DNA of 62,291 nt from Thioalkalivibrio sp. GTDB lineage: Bacteria > Pseudomonadota > Gammaproteobacteria > Ectothiorhodospirales > Ectothiorhodospiraceae. A program made the translations under genes and the position numbers. The notes under the pieces are model-generated. The model searched no databases. It saw only the letters and a list, made by a program, of their open reading frames with translations, and had not been told where the DNA came from. Positions 46,002-56,135 of this stretch are shown here, one piece after another. The stretch is from NCBI GenBank assembly GCA_007116035.1, contig SKJG01000025.1, positions 1 through 62,291 on the forward strand, read 5' to 3'. The first letter of the stretch is position 1, and every line of letters starts with the position of its first letter.

Positions 46002-47852
46002 ATGAATCCGCCTATGACCATCGACACCGGCAACTGGGATCAGGGGGAACTCGAGGACCTGTTCTTCTGGCTGCAGCGGGTGCTGCAGAAGTACGCCGAG
46101 AATCCCGGATGCCACGAGTGCCTGCGCCTGGCCCGGGACGGGATTGCGCAGATCCGCGCCGGCCTGGATGCCGTCGGCCGTGACGACGTCGTGCAACTCT
46201 GCGAGGAGATGCAGCGGACTTTCGCGGACCTCGAGGCGGGGCGGATCGAGTGGACGCCGGAGGGCGCCGAGCTGCTGGTGCGGGCGTCCCTGCAGCTGTC
46301 CGGTCCGCTCGGCCTGTCCGGTGCCGAGCCTGGGCGCCTCGCCCGCGTGCTGCTTCCATTGGTGAACGAACTGCGGGGGCTGCGCGGCGCCGGCCGGCTG
46401 ATGACGCCGGCGATCGTGCTGGCCGCCGAATCGCCCGAGCCGACGCGCGCTCGGGTGATGCCGCCCGAGGATACCGCCGCGGCCGGTTGGATCCGTGTGC
46501 TGCGTGATGCCCGGCGGCGCTTCCAGCATGCGTTGCTGGATCTTCTGCACGGACGCGACGTGGCTACCGCTTCCGCCCGGCTTGGGGACGCCGCGTCACG
46601 GGTGGCCGACGCCCTGCCGGCGGGTGATGGCAGGGAGCTGTTCCGGACCGCGGCCCGGTTGGCAACGGCGCTGGCCGGGGGAAATGAGGTTCCGTCACCC
46701 GCGGTCAAGCAGTTGTTGGGTCGGGTCGATCGCCAGATCGGTGACGGCCTGCAGGCGGCCGAACGCGCGTTGTCCGCAGGTCAGGGTCCGGAGTACCGGG
46801 ACTTTCCCGTCGCTGCCGGCCTGTTGGCTCAACTCTCCGAGGCACTGGACGCGCTGGAGGCACAGGCAGCGGACGGTCTTGTCTACGACCGCGCTCTGCT
46901 CGAATCCGCGGTGCTGGCTCCCGGCGTGACGGCGGCGCCGGGATCGCTGATCGATGCGCTGGAGCTCCGGTTGCGGGAGCTGTCGGCGGCCCTCGAGGAC
47001 TGGCGCGAGGCCCTGGACGACCCTGCCCGAGTTGCCCGGATCGGTGCCTGCTTCGGCAACCTGCGCAAGGAGGCCCGCGCCGGCGGCGCCCTGCGCATCG
47101 GGGAATTCGCCGGCATCCTCGCGTCCTTCAGCGCCGCGCAAGGCAAGGTCGGAACCCCCGATGCCGAGGCGGCGCAGGTCATCGAGGATGCGGTGAACGT
47201 ACTTCCGGGGCTGCTGGAGGAGGCGCGGACCGCCGGGACGCCGGATACGCCAGTGGCCGACATCGTGCTGCGTGCCGAGGCCATCCTGGAGGACGAAACA
47301 CCGGCTGAGGCAACGGAGGAGGACGGGGGCGCGGAGCCGGTTGCGGAAGACGAGGCCGGTTTGGCGCGCATGCGCAGGAAGGGTGGAGCCGATATGGCCC
47401 GCCTCGCCGCCGCCTTCGCGGCGCTGGAAGACGGGGCCGGGCCACCGGTCGAAGGTGCACCGGAAGGAGGCGGCGCCCCCGCCCCCGGCACCGGGCAGGC
47501 GGTTGCCCGCGCACGGGTCGGCGAGATCGAGGCCTGGCACCAGCGCATCGTGGCGGCGCTGACCCAGGCGGCTGGTGACGCACAGGCGCTCGAGAAGCTG
47601 GTCTCCCGGCTCCGGTCAGCGCTGGACCCGGACGTCGCCGGTGGCCCGCAGGTGAGGGGGGAGGGCGGTTTTGCGGATGCCCGCAGCGAGGACATTCAGC
47701 GAGCCCTGGATGAACTGGAGCAACTGCGGCTCACGCTCGGCACGACGATCGGCAACGCCTCGGCCGCGCTGTTGCAGCTGCACCGGGCGACCCAGGCGCT
47801 GGAGGATCGGCTCGCGATCGACCCGGCGGCGGACGGATCCAGGGATGTCTAG
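46002..47852 (+). CDS. FimL / ChpA N-terminal-like protein
   Basis: The 616-aa mostly helical protein is Ala/Glu/Leu-rich, with no transmembrane segment. Residues about 10-150 resemble the N-terminal repeat of ChpA/FimL: a RLARDGIAQIRAGLDAVGRD helix pair, then QLSGPLGLSG and LLPLVNELRGLRGAG, matching the LPLLNDLRAARGE signature. There is no phospho-accepting His (HxxKG) motif, no kinase domain and no receiver, as in FimL. A 95-residue acidic/Pro linker region precedes a last helical block. In P. aeruginosa the pilG-chpA cluster starts at this point after gshB; here this gene alone is found. Starts at 45984, 46002 and 46014 are possible. Confidence 0.6.
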   Translation: MNPPMTIDTGNWDQGELEDLFFWLQRVLQKYAENPGCHECLRLARDGIAQIRAGLDAVGRDDVVQLCEEMQRTFADLEAGRIEWTPEGAELLVRASLQLSGPLGLSGAEPGRLARVLLPLVNELRGLRGAGRLMTPAIVLAAESPEPTRARVMPPEDTAAAGWIRVLRDARRRFQHALLDLLHGRDVATASARLGDAASRVADALPAGDGRELFRTAARLATALAGGNEVPSPAVKQLLGRVDRQIGDGLQAAERALSAGQGPEYRDFPVAAGLLAQLSEALDALEAQAADGLVYDRALLESAVLAPGVTAAPGSLIDALELRLRELSAALEDWREALDDPARVARIGACFGNLRKEARAGGALRIGEFAGILASFSAAQGKVGTPDAEAAQVIEDAVNVLPGLLEEARTAGTPDTPVADIVLRAEAILEDETPAEATEEDGGAEPVAEDEAGLARMRRKGGADMARLAAAFAALEDGAGPPVEGAPEGGGAPAPGTGQAVARARVGEIEAWHQRIVAALTQAAGDAQALEKLVSRLRSALDPDVAGGPQVRGEGGFADARSEDIQRALDELEQLRLTLGTTIGNASAALLQLHRATQALEDRLAIDPAADGSRDV

Positions 47853-47871
47853 TGGGCTGGCGAGCTATGGT

Positions 47872-48618
47872 TCAGGCCAGGTCGCCGTACAGCATTTGCA
47901 GTACCGCCAGGCCGACGGTGCTTGCGGTTTCGGTACGCAGCACACGGGGGCCCAAGCGCAGCCCGAAGAAACCTGCGGACCGCAGCGGGGCGATCTCGCC
48001 CGCTTCCAGGCCCCCTTCGGGTCCTACGAGCAGGCTCAGCATGCCGGGTCCGGGTTGCGGTCGGGCTGTTTGCCAAACGCCCGGGGGGTCTCCCTCGGGA
48101 TCGGCGACGACGCGCAGGCCGGCCTCTGGCAGATCGGCCAGTGCAGCGTCAAGGTCCCGCGGCGGGTCGAGCCGCGGCAACTCGTTCCGGCCGCATTGCT
48201 CGGCCGCAGCCCGCAGGACGCCCCGCCAGTGCTGCAGCCTGCTGTCCATGCGGCGGTGAGCGGCTCCGGAAAGGCTGCGCTGGCAAAGTATCGGCCAGAT
48301 CTCGGCGACGCCGAGTTCGACCGCTTTCTGAATGGCCAGGTCCATGTGGTCGCCGCGAGCGATGCCCTGGAGCAGGCGCAGCGGCAGTGCCGGTGTGGTC
48401 GGCGCAGCCGCGACCCGGGTCAGCACGGCCGCGCCGGAGCGCCTCCCCGAGAGCTCCAGCGTTGCGTGGTATTCCCCGCCTCTGCCGTCGAAGACACGGC
48501 AGGCGGCGCCGTCGCGCAGGCGCAGCACCGACACCGCATGACGCAGGGTCTCGGGAGGCAGTTCCAGCCTGCGACCGGTCGCGAGTTCGGCTTCGAGCAG
48601 CAGCCGCGGACAACGCAT
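47872..48618 (-). CDS. rsmE: 16S rRNA (uracil-1498-N3)-methyltransferase
   Basis: RsmE methylates U1498 of 16S rRNA in the 30S subunit. The 248-aa SPOUT protein has HAVSVLRLRDG, LPLRLLQGIARGDHMDLAIQ then KAVELGV, LLVGPEGGLEAGEIAPL, and the knot end LGPRVLRTETASTVGLAVLQ, all hallmark motifs. The start lies 3 bp after the metF stop. It converges on the FimL-like gene. Confidence 0.96.
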   Translation of the reverse strand: MRCPRLLLEAELATGRRLELPPETLRHAVSVLRLRDGAACRVFDGRGGEYHATLELSGRRSGAAVLTRVAAAPTTPALPLRLLQGIARGDHMDLAIQKAVELGVAEIWPILCQRSLSGAAHRRMDSRLQHWRGVLRAAAEQCGRNELPRLDPPRDLDAALADLPEAGLRVVADPEGDPPGVWQTARPQPGPGMLSLLVGPEGGLEAGEIAPLRSAGFFGLRLGPRVLRTETASTVGLAVLQMLYGDLA

Positions 48619-48621
48619 GGG

Positions 48622-49485
48622 TCAGCGCCCGGGGGCCAGGTTCAGGTTCTTCCAGACGGCTTCGGACGGCACCGCCTGGTTCATCGAATAGAAGTGCAGG
48701 CCGGGCGCACCGTCGTCCAGCAATTGCTGACAGAGCCGGGTGACGACTTCCGTGCCGAAGGCCCGGATCGACGCCGTGTCGTCGCCATAGGCCTCAAGGC
48801 GCTTGCGGATGAACCGCGGGATCTCCGCGCCGCAGGCGTCCGAGAAGCGCGCCAGCTGGGTGTAGTTGGTGATGGGCATGATCCCCGGAATGATCGGGAT
48901 GTCCACGCCCATCGCGCTCACGCGTTCGAGGAAGAAGGCATAGGCGTCGGGGTTGTAGAAATACTGCGTGATGGCGGAGTCGGCCCCGGCGGCCACCTTC
49001 TGGCAGAAGTGCTCCAGGTCCTTCTCGGCATTCGCGGCCTGGGGATGGAACTCGGGGTAGGCCGCGACCTCGATCCGGAAATGATCGCCGAACTCTTCCC
49101 GAATGAAGCGCACCAGCTCCACCGCGTAGCGGAACTCACCGAGCCCGCCGCCAGTGCCCGAGGGCAGATCGCCGCGCAACGCGACCAGTCGGCGTACCCC
49201 GTGATCGCGGTAGGCCTGCAACAGGTCCAGCAGCTCAGCGCGCGACGATGAGATGCAGGAGATATGCGGAGCGGCATCGACGCTGCCCTCGCGCTGAATC
49301 TCCAGCACCGTTTCCAGGGTGCGGTCGCGGGTGGAACCGCCGGCCCCGAAGGTCACGGAGAAATACTCGGGCCCAAGGGTCGTAAGGCGAGCGCGCGCCT
49401 TGCGCAGGCGTTCGGCGCCCTGCTCGTTCTTGGGTGGGAAAAATTCGAAACTGAACACCGGATCGGTATTCGTGGGTTGGTTCAT
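48622..49485 (-). CDS. metF: Methylenetetrahydrofolate reductase
   Basis: It reduces methylene-THF to methyl-THF for methionine synthesis, using FAD. The 287-aa protein starts VFSFEFFPPKNEQGAERL, then has VTFGAGGSTRDRT, ALRGDLPSGTGG, AAGADSAITQYFYNPDAY, and PIIPGIMPITNYTQL, all typical. It lies 411 bp downstream of ahcY in the same direction, grouping three methyl-cycle genes. Confidence 0.97.
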   Translation of the reverse strand: MNQPTNTDPVFSFEFFPPKNEQGAERLRKARARLTTLGPEYFSVTFGAGGSTRDRTLETVLEIQREGSVDAAPHISCISSSRAELLDLLQAYRDHGVRRLVALRGDLPSGTGGGLGEFRYAVELVRFIREEFGDHFRIEVAAYPEFHPQAANAEKDLEHFCQKVAAGADSAITQYFYNPDAYAFFLERVSAMGVDIPIIPGIMPITNYTQLARFSDACGAEIPRFIRKRLEAYGDDTASIRAFGTEVVTRLCQQLLDDGAPGLHFYSMNQAVPSEAVWKNLNLAPGR

Positions 49486-49896
49486 GCTGTGTCCTCAAAG
49501 GATTCGAAAGAGAGGCAGGTGCCGTCCGATTCCATCATCTCGGGTCCCGACGGTACGCGGCGATCCAAACCGCCGCACCAATAAACCCCCCCCGGCACAA
49601 GCCGGTAGGGCGGAAGAGCGCAGCGTCGGCCGCTGTTCGGAGCACAGAGCCGGGGTTCATGCGGATGGCAGATGGTCCCGACGGATCGGAATTCCCGCCG
49701 GTCAGCGCACTCAGCCCCCGATCAGCGGGGGCCGAGGGCGCCGACCCGAGACGGATCCCGGGCGACGAATGCGGGTTGGGATGCGGTCCGCGACCGAAAC
49801 AGGCCGCCCCGGTGAAGCAGCGGCACGTGGTGCAGGGGAGGCCACCACGCGCGAAGTCCATTTCCCGCTGCCTCGACGGAAACGTCGGGCGTCCGC
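49486..49896. other. 411-bp intergenic region between ahcY and metF
   Basis: No ORF here has a ribosome site and normal codon use. The region holds a C8 run (49588-49595 vicinity), a small perfect hairpin GCCCCCG-ATCAG-CGGGGGC (49714-49732), and GGTAGGGCGGAAGAGCGCAG near 49603. That last stretch resembles REP-type repeats I recall from related bacteria; this was not verified. Nothing was recognised as a metF promoter or riboswitch. Confidence 0.4.
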
Positions 49897-51315
49897 TCAG
49901 TAGCGGTATTGCTCCGGCTTGAACGGACCCTCGACCGGCAGACCGAGATACGCCGCCTGCTCCGGCGTCAATTGGGTCAGGTTGGCGCCGAGTTTCTGCA
50001 GGTGCAGCGCGGCGACTTTCTCGTCCAGGTGTTTCGGCAGTACGTAGACCTTGTTCTCGTAGTGGTCGCCGTGGGCGAACAGCTCGATCTGGGCCATCGT
50101 CTGGTTCGTGAAGGAATTGGACATCACGAAGCTCGGGTGCCCGGTGCCGCAGCCCAGGTTCACCAGCCGGCCCTCGGCGAGCATGATGATGCGCTTGCCG
50201 TCGGGGAAGATCACGTGATCGACCTGCGGCTTGATGTTTTCCCATTGGTACTGGCGCAGGCTGGCGACATCGATTTCCGAGTCGAAATGCCCGATGTTGC
50301 AGACGATGGCCTGGTTCTTCATGGCCGCCATGTGATCGTGGTTGATCACGTTCATGTTGCCGGTGGCGGTGACGAAGATGTCGGCCTTGTCCGCGACGTC
50401 GTCCATGGTCACCACGCGGTAGCCTTCCATCGCTGCCTGCAGCGCGCAGATCGGGTCGATCTCGGTGATCCACACGATGGCGCCGAGGCCACGCAGCGAC
50501 TGGGCACTGCCCTTGCCGACATCGCCATAACCACAGACGACGGCGATCTTGCCGGCGATCATCACGTCGGTCGCACGCTTGATCGCGTCGACCAGCGACT
50601 CGCGGCAGCCGTAGAGGTTGTCGAACTTGGACTTGGTGACCGAGTCATTCACGTTGATCGCTGGGAAGGGGAGAGTGCCTTCCTTCTGCATCTGGTACAG
50701 ACGATGGACGCCGGTGGTGGTTTCCTCGGTCACTCCCCGGATGTTCTTCTTGATCGTCGAGTACCAGTTCGGGGATTCCTTGAGGCGCTTCCGGATGGAC
50801 GCGAACAGTGCGCGCTCCTCGTCGTTGCCGGGGTTGTCCAGCACCGACGAATCCTGCTCCGCCTTCGAGCCCAGGATCACCAGCAGCGTCGCGTCGCCGC
50901 CATCGTCCAGGATCATGTTCGGCGTGCCGCCGTCGTGCCACTCGAAGATCCGGTGGGCGTAGTCCCAGTATTCCTCAAGGGTCTCGCCCTTCACGGCGAA
51001 CACCGGCGTGCCATTGGCGGCGATCGCGGCGGCCGCGTGGTCCTGGGTCGAGTAGATGTTGCACGAGGCCCAGCGGACCTCGGCGCCCAGCGCCTCGAGG
51101 GTCTCGATCAGGACCGCGGTCTGGATGGTCATGTGCAGGGATCCGGCGATCCGCGCGCCCTTGAGCGGCTGATCCTTGGCGAATTCCTCGCGGGTCTGCA
51201 TCAGCCCGGGCATCTCGGTTTCGGCGATCGCGATCTCCTTGCGGCCGAAATCGGCGAGATTGATGTCCTGGACGAGGTAATCCTGACTATTTTTTGGGTT
51301 CATCACAGCATTCAT
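49897..51315 (-). CDS. ahcY: Adenosylhomocysteinase (SAH hydrolase)
   Basis: AhcY splits S-adenosylhomocysteine to adenosine and homocysteine with bound NAD. The 472-aa protein has [39 protein letters not shown], the NAD-fold [19 protein letters not shown], and the end [10 protein letters not shown]. The insertion near residues 150-190 ([20 protein letters not shown]) is the long form typical of proteobacteria. A SAH riboswitch lies just upstream, so SAH itself should induce the gene. Confidence 0.97.
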   Translation of the reverse strand: MNAVMNPKNSQDYLVQDINLADFGRKEIAIAETEMPGLMQTREEFAKDQPLKGARIAGSLHMTIQTAVLIETLEALGAEVRWASCNIYSTQDHAAAAIAANGTPVFAVKGETLEEYWDYAHRIFEWHDGGTPNMILDDGGDATLLVILGSKAEQDSSVLDNPGNDEERALFASIRKRLKESPNWYSTIKKNIRGVTEETTTGVHRLYQMQKEGTLPFPAINVNDSVTKSKFDNLYGCRESLVDAIKRATDVMIAGKIAVVCGYGDVGKGSAQSLRGLGAIVWITEIDPICALQAAMEGYRVVTMDDVADKADIFVTATGNMNVINHDHMAAMKNQAIVCNIGHFDSEIDVASLRQYQWENIKPQVDHVIFPDGKRIIMLAEGRLVNLGCGTGHPSFVMSNSFTNQTMAQIELFAHGDHYENKVYVLPKHLDEKVAALHLQKLGANLTQLTPEQAAYLGLPVEGPFKPEQYRY

Positions 51316-51336
51316 GGTGTAGGGCTCCGTGAGTCT

Positions 51337-51414
51337 GGATGAGCGCCGTTGCATGAATGAAAGGGACCCGGCTGAGCCTGACGGGAATGCCGCTGCAGCG
51401 CTCCTCAGCCCGGG
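51337..51414 (-). promoter_or_regulatory. SAH riboswitch in the ahcY leader
   Basis: On the minus strand the segment reads GCTGAGGAGCGCTGCAGCGG, then CCCGTCAGGCTCAGC, a variable arm, and AACGGCGCTCATCC. These are the strongly conserved blocks of the SAH (S-adenosylhomocysteine) riboswitch, including the GAGGAGCGCUGCA strand, the CAGGCUC strand that closes P1/P2, and the final AACGGCGCUCA that pairs with GAGCGC. This class activates downstream genes when SAH accumulates. It ends about 20 bases before the ahcY ATG. Confidence 0.95.
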
Positions 51415-51435
51415 TAATCTCTTGGCCGGACGCTA

Positions 51436-52608
51436 TCAGAGTCCGGCTGCCGCCCGGAGTTCCTCCGCGCGATCGGTATGTTCCCAGGGCAGATCGACGT
51501 CTTCGCGCCCGAAATGCCCGTATGCGGCCGTCGGCCTGTACAGGGGCCGCAGCAGATCGAGGGCCTGGATCAGTCCCCAGGGCCGCAGATCGAAGTGCTC
51601 CCGGATCAGTGCGACGATCCGCGCGTCGTCGATCCTCCCGGTCCCGAAGGTCTCGACGCTGATCGATGTCGGTTGGGCGACACCGATCGCATAGGAAACC
51701 TGGATCTCGCACTTGTCGGCGAGACCGGCGGCGACCAGGTTCTTGGCGACATAGCGGCCTGCATAGGCGGCAGAGCGGTCGACCTTCGACGGATCCTTGC
51801 CCGAGAAGGCACCACCGCCATGGCGGGCCATGCCACCGTAGGTGTCCACGATGATCTTGCGGCCGGTCAGTCCGCAGTCCCCGACCGGGCCACCAATCAC
51901 GAATTGGCCGGTGGGATTGATGTGGATCTGATCCCCGCGGCAACGACTCAACCACTCTGCCGGCAAAATCGGCCTGAGGATCTCTTCCATCACCGCGTCA
52001 CGAAGATCTTTCTGTCCGATCTCCGGATCGTGCTGCGTGGATAGTACCACGGCATCGATCCCGGACGGGACCCCGTCTTCGTACCGCAGCGTGACCTGGC
52101 TCTTCGCGTCGGGCCGCAGCCAAGGAAGGATACCATTCTTGCGTAGCTCGGCCTGACGGCGCATCAGTCGGTGCGCGTAATAAATGGGCGCGGGCATCAG
52201 GCTGTCCGTCTCGCGCGCGGCGTAACCGAACATCAGCCCCTGGTCCCCGGCGCCCTGATTGGTGCGGTCCGAGAGGTCGCGGTCGACACCCATTGCGATG
52301 TCGGGCGACTGCTGTCCGAGCGCATTCAGTACTGCACAGGAATGGCCGTCGAAGCCGACCGCGGCATTGTTGTAACCGATGTCGCAGACCGTGCCGCGCA
52401 CCACTTTCTCGTAATCGATGACCGCGCTGGTCGTGATCTCGCCGGCCAGCAGGACCATGCCGGTCTTCGTGAGCGTTTCGCAGGCGATGCGCGCATGCGG
52501 ATCCTTGGCCAGGATTGCATCGACCACGGCGTCCGAGATCTGGTCGGCCATCTTGTCGGGATGACCCTCGGAAACGGATTCGGACGTGAAGAGATAACTC
52601 GTGGCCAT
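51436..52608 (-). CDS. metK: S-adenosylmethionine synthase
   Basis: MetK makes SAM from methionine and ATP. The 390-aa protein has [32 protein letters not shown], the P-loop-like [19 protein letters not shown], and the ending [21 protein letters not shown] lies 6 bp before the ATG. It is divergent from tkt, with an unusual leader between. The downstream ahcY has its own riboswitch, so the two can be regulated separately. Confidence 0.97.
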   Translation of the reverse strand: MATSYLFTSESVSEGHPDKMADQISDAVVDAILAKDPHARIACETLTKTGMVLLAGEITTSAVIDYEKVVRGTVCDIGYNNAAVGFDGHSCAVLNALGQQSPDIAMGVDRDLSDRTNQGAGDQGLMFGYAARETDSLMPAPIYYAHRLMRRQAELRKNGILPWLRPDAKSQVTLRYEDGVPSGIDAVVLSTQHDPEIGQKDLRDAVMEEILRPILPAEWLSRCRGDQIHINPTGQFVIGGPVGDCGLTGRKIIVDTYGGMARHGGGAFSGKDPSKVDRSAAYAGRYVAKNLVAAGLADKCEIQVSYAIGVAQPTSISVETFGTGRIDDARIVALIREHFDLRPWGLIQALDLLRPLYRPTAAYGHFGREDVDLPWEHTDRAEELRAAAGL

Positions 52609-52644
52609 GCGCGTGTTCCTCGGACCGGGGCGGGGGATGAAAGA

Positions 52645-52693
52645 AAACTCTAAGAGTTTAACGCCGGTTCTCGCATATTTCTAAACTCCGGCG
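52645..52693 (-). promoter_or_regulatory. metK leader with competing hairpins (possible RNA switch)
   Basis: Three stems can form in the metK leader. S1 is CGCCGG (52693-52688) with CCGGCG (52667-52662). S2 is GAGTTTA (52688-52682) with TAAACTC (52660-52654). S3 is AAACTC (52659-52654) with GAGTTT (52650-52645), followed by TCTTTC. The strand TAAACTC cannot be in S2 and S3 at once, and S1 conflicts with S2. This gives two exclusive states, {S1+S3} or {S2}. S3 plus the U-rich tail could act as a weak terminator; the ribosome site starts about 25 bases later. I did not recognise a known SAM riboswitch class here. Confidence 0.4.
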
Positions 52694-52760
52694 CAGGGTA
52701 TGGGCCGGTGTTCAACGGCGCCCCAGGTCCCGGACTTGCCCCCAATCCCGAAAGTCGCCA

Positions 52761-52791
52761 GAATACACCGCCTTTAAATGGGGCTGTATTC
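52761..52791. promoter_or_regulatory. Dyad in the metK-tkt control region
   Basis: GAATACA (52761-52767) and TGTATTC (52785-52791) are exact inverted arms around CCGCC-TTTAAA-TGGGGC, itself near-symmetric. It lies 128 bp before tkt and 150 bp before metK, in the divergent intergenic region. It could be an operator for either gene. No regulator was assigned. Confidence 0.4.
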
Positions 52792-52918
52792 GGCCGACCA
52801 TCGCCGACTGACTGCTTCCTCGCGCCGCTAGAAGAAAGATAACAAGCGGCCGGCGCCAGCGCATCGTCGGGCATCCAGTCCCGGTCCGTTCACCGCTACT
52901 TCAGTTTAGGAGATCCGC

Positions 52919-54916
52919 ATGCCTTCCCGCAGAGAGCTTGCCAACGCCATACGTGCCCTGTCGATGGACGCGGTCCAGAAAGCCAATTCCGGTCATCCGG
53001 GCGCGCCGATGGGCATGGCGGATATCGCCGAGGTCCTCTGGAACGATTACATGAGGCACAATCCGGCCAATCCGGGCTGGCTCGATCGTGATCGCTTCGT
53101 GATGTCCAACGGCCACGGCTCGATGCTGGTCTACTCGCTGTTGCACCTCACCGGCTATGAACTGCCGATCGACGAACTGAAGCAGTTCCGTCAACTGCAC
53201 TCGAAGACACCCGGGCACCCCGAATACGGGTACACCCCCGGCGTCGAGACCACCACCGGTCCGCTGGGGCAGGGTCTGACCAACGCGGTCGGGATGGCGC
53301 TGGCCGAGAAGATCCTCGCCGCGAACTTCAACCGCGACGGCCACGAAGTGGTCGACCACAATACGTATGTCTTCCTCGGTGACGGCTGCCTGATGGAGGG
53401 CATCTCCCACGAGTCCAGCGCGCTGGCCGGGACCCTGGGCCTGGGCAAGCTGATCGCCTTCTACGACGACAACGGCATTTCCATCGACGGCGAGGTCGAG
53501 GGGTGGTTCACCGACGACACCCCGAAGCGCTTCGAGGCCTACGGCTGGCACGTGGTGCGTGGCGTCGATGGCCACAGCGCCGATGCGGTCAAGGCGGCCA
53601 TCGAACAGGCCCGCGCCGAGACCGGCAAACCCAGTCTGCTCTGCTGCAAGACCATCATCGGCTTCGGTTCCCCGAACAAGCAGGGCAAGGAAGAGTGCCA
53701 CGGCGCGCCGCTGGGCGACGACGAAATCGTGCTGGCGCGCAAGGAACTGGGCTGGGAGCACGGACCGTTCGAGATCCCGGACGAGATCTATGCCGCCTGG
53801 AATGCCAAGGAGCGTGGCGCCAGCATCGAGGCGGAGTGGAACGAGCGCTTCGCCGCTTACCGGAAGGCCCATCCCGATCTGGCGGCGGAGTACGAGCGCC
53901 GCATGAGCGGGGACCTGCCTTCCGATTGGGCGGAGAAGGCCAAAGCCTTCCTTCAGCAGACCATCGAAAAGGCCGAGAAGGTCGCCAGCCGCAAGGCCTC
54001 GCAGAACGCGATCACCGGCTACGCCCCGGCGCTGCCCGAACTGCTCGGCGGCTCCGCCGACCTCGCCGGTTCCAACCTGACCATGCACGCCGGTTCCAAG
54101 GGCATCAGCCACGACGATGCTTCCGGCAACTACGTGTTCTACGGCGTGCGTGAGTTCGGGATGGCCGCGATCATGAACGGGATCGCGCTTCATGGCGGCT
54201 TCATCCCCTACGGCGGCACGTTCCTGATCTTCTCCGACTACGCCCGCAACGGCATTCGCATGTCGGCCCTGATGGGGCAGCGCGTGCTCTACGTGCTGAC
54301 CCACGACTCCATCGGCCTGGGCGAAGACGGCCCGACCCACCAGCCCGTCGAACAGACCCCGAGTCTGCGCCTGATCCCGAACCTGAACGTCTGGCGCCCC
54401 TGCGACGGCGTCGAGACCGCGGTCGCCTGGAAGGCGGGGATCGAGCGCAGCGATGGCCCCTCGGCGTTCATCCTGTCGCGCCAGGGGCTGGCCCCGCAGA
54501 CACGTGACGACGAGCAGGTGGCGAACATCGCCCGCGGCGGCTACGTGTTGCGCGACTGTGATGGCACCCCCGACCTGATCCTGATCGCGACGGGTTCCGA
54601 GGTCGGCATCGCGATGCAGGCCGGGGATGCGCTGGCCGGCAGCGGCCACAAGGTGCGCCTGGTTTCGATGCCCTGTGTCGAGCTCTTCGAGCAGCAGGAC
54701 CCGGACTACCGCGAGGCGGTGCTGCCCGCTGCGGTGCGGGCCCGCGTGGCGGTGGAGACCGGTGCGACTGCGGGCTGGTACAAGTACGTCGGCCTGGACG
54801 GCGCGGTCGTCGGTCTGGATCGCTTTGGCGAGTCGGCTCCGGGCGATGCCCTGATGAACTACTTTGGCTTTACCGCCGAGAACATCGTCAGCGTCGCGAA
54901 ATCGGTCCTGGGCTGA
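52919..54916 (+). CDS. tkt: Transketolase
   Basis: The enzyme moves two-carbon units between sugars in the Calvin and pentose phosphate cycles. The 665-aa protein has the TPP-site segments [19 protein letters not shown] and [20 protein letters not shown] with the NGISIDG motif. The pyrimidine domain has [20 protein letters not shown] and [24 protein letters not shown] lies before ATG. It opens a glycolysis/Calvin cluster tkt-gap-pgk-pyk-fba. Confidence 0.97.
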   Translation: MPSRRELANAIRALSMDAVQKANSGHPGAPMGMADIAEVLWNDYMRHNPANPGWLDRDRFVMSNGHGSMLVYSLLHLTGYELPIDELKQFRQLHSKTPGHPEYGYTPGVETTTGPLGQGLTNAVGMALAEKILAANFNRDGHEVVDHNTYVFLGDGCLMEGISHESSALAGTLGLGKLIAFYDDNGISIDGEVEGWFTDDTPKRFEAYGWHVVRGVDGHSADAVKAAIEQARAETGKPSLLCCKTIIGFGSPNKQGKEECHGAPLGDDEIVLARKELGWEHGPFEIPDEIYAAWNAKERGASIEAEWNERFAAYRKAHPDLAAEYERRMSGDLPSDWAEKAKAFLQQTIEKAEKVASRKASQNAITGYAPALPELLGGSADLAGSNLTMHAGSKGISHDDASGNYVFYGVREFGMAAIMNGIALHGGFIPYGGTFLIFSDYARNGIRMSALMGQRVLYVLTHDSIGLGEDGPTHQPVEQTPSLRLIPNLNVWRPCDGVETAVAWKAGIERSDGPSAFILSRQGLAPQTRDDEQVANIARGGYVLRDCDGTPDLILIATGSEVGIAMQAGDALAGSGHKVRLVSMPCVELFEQQDPDYREAVLPAAVRARVAVETGATAGWYKYVGLDGAVVGLDRFGESAPGDALMNYFGFTAENIVSVAKSVLG

Positions 54917-54978
54917 GCCCGGTCCTTCGCTGCTGAACGGAAGATTTCTGTGCAATACAACGCAAGCTGGGAGAGTGA

Positions 54979-55980
<1,002 letters not shown>

Positions 55981-55993
55981 ATACTGCGGCTCC

Positions 55994-56043
55994 CTGCCGT
56001 GTGGCTGCGGATGACGACTCCGGTCTTCGCAGTCACGCGGCAG
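55994..56043 (+). promoter_or_regulatory. 18-bp intercistronic RNA hairpin between gap and pgk
   Basis: CTGCCGTGTGGCTGCGGA (55994-56011) pairs over all 18 positions with TTCGCAGTCACGCGGCAG (56026-56043) when three G-U pairs are allowed, around a 14-base loop. The wobble pairs fit an RNA structure better than a DNA site. No T-run follows. It may stabilise the gap message or mark a processing site. Confidence 0.7.
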
Positions 56044-56135
56044 GTCCCTGACCCGGGAGAGCGGTTCGGCAAGCCCCGGCCCTTGCTTGCCCAACCTCTT
56101 TCATTCTATTTCGAGTCCTGTATAGGAGTGCTGTG

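Noticed and set aside
52645-52693. An H-type pseudoknot formed from both leader stems at once
   Set aside because: Only one base links the relevant strands, too short to cross a six-base-pair stem, so alternating hairpins are more realistic.
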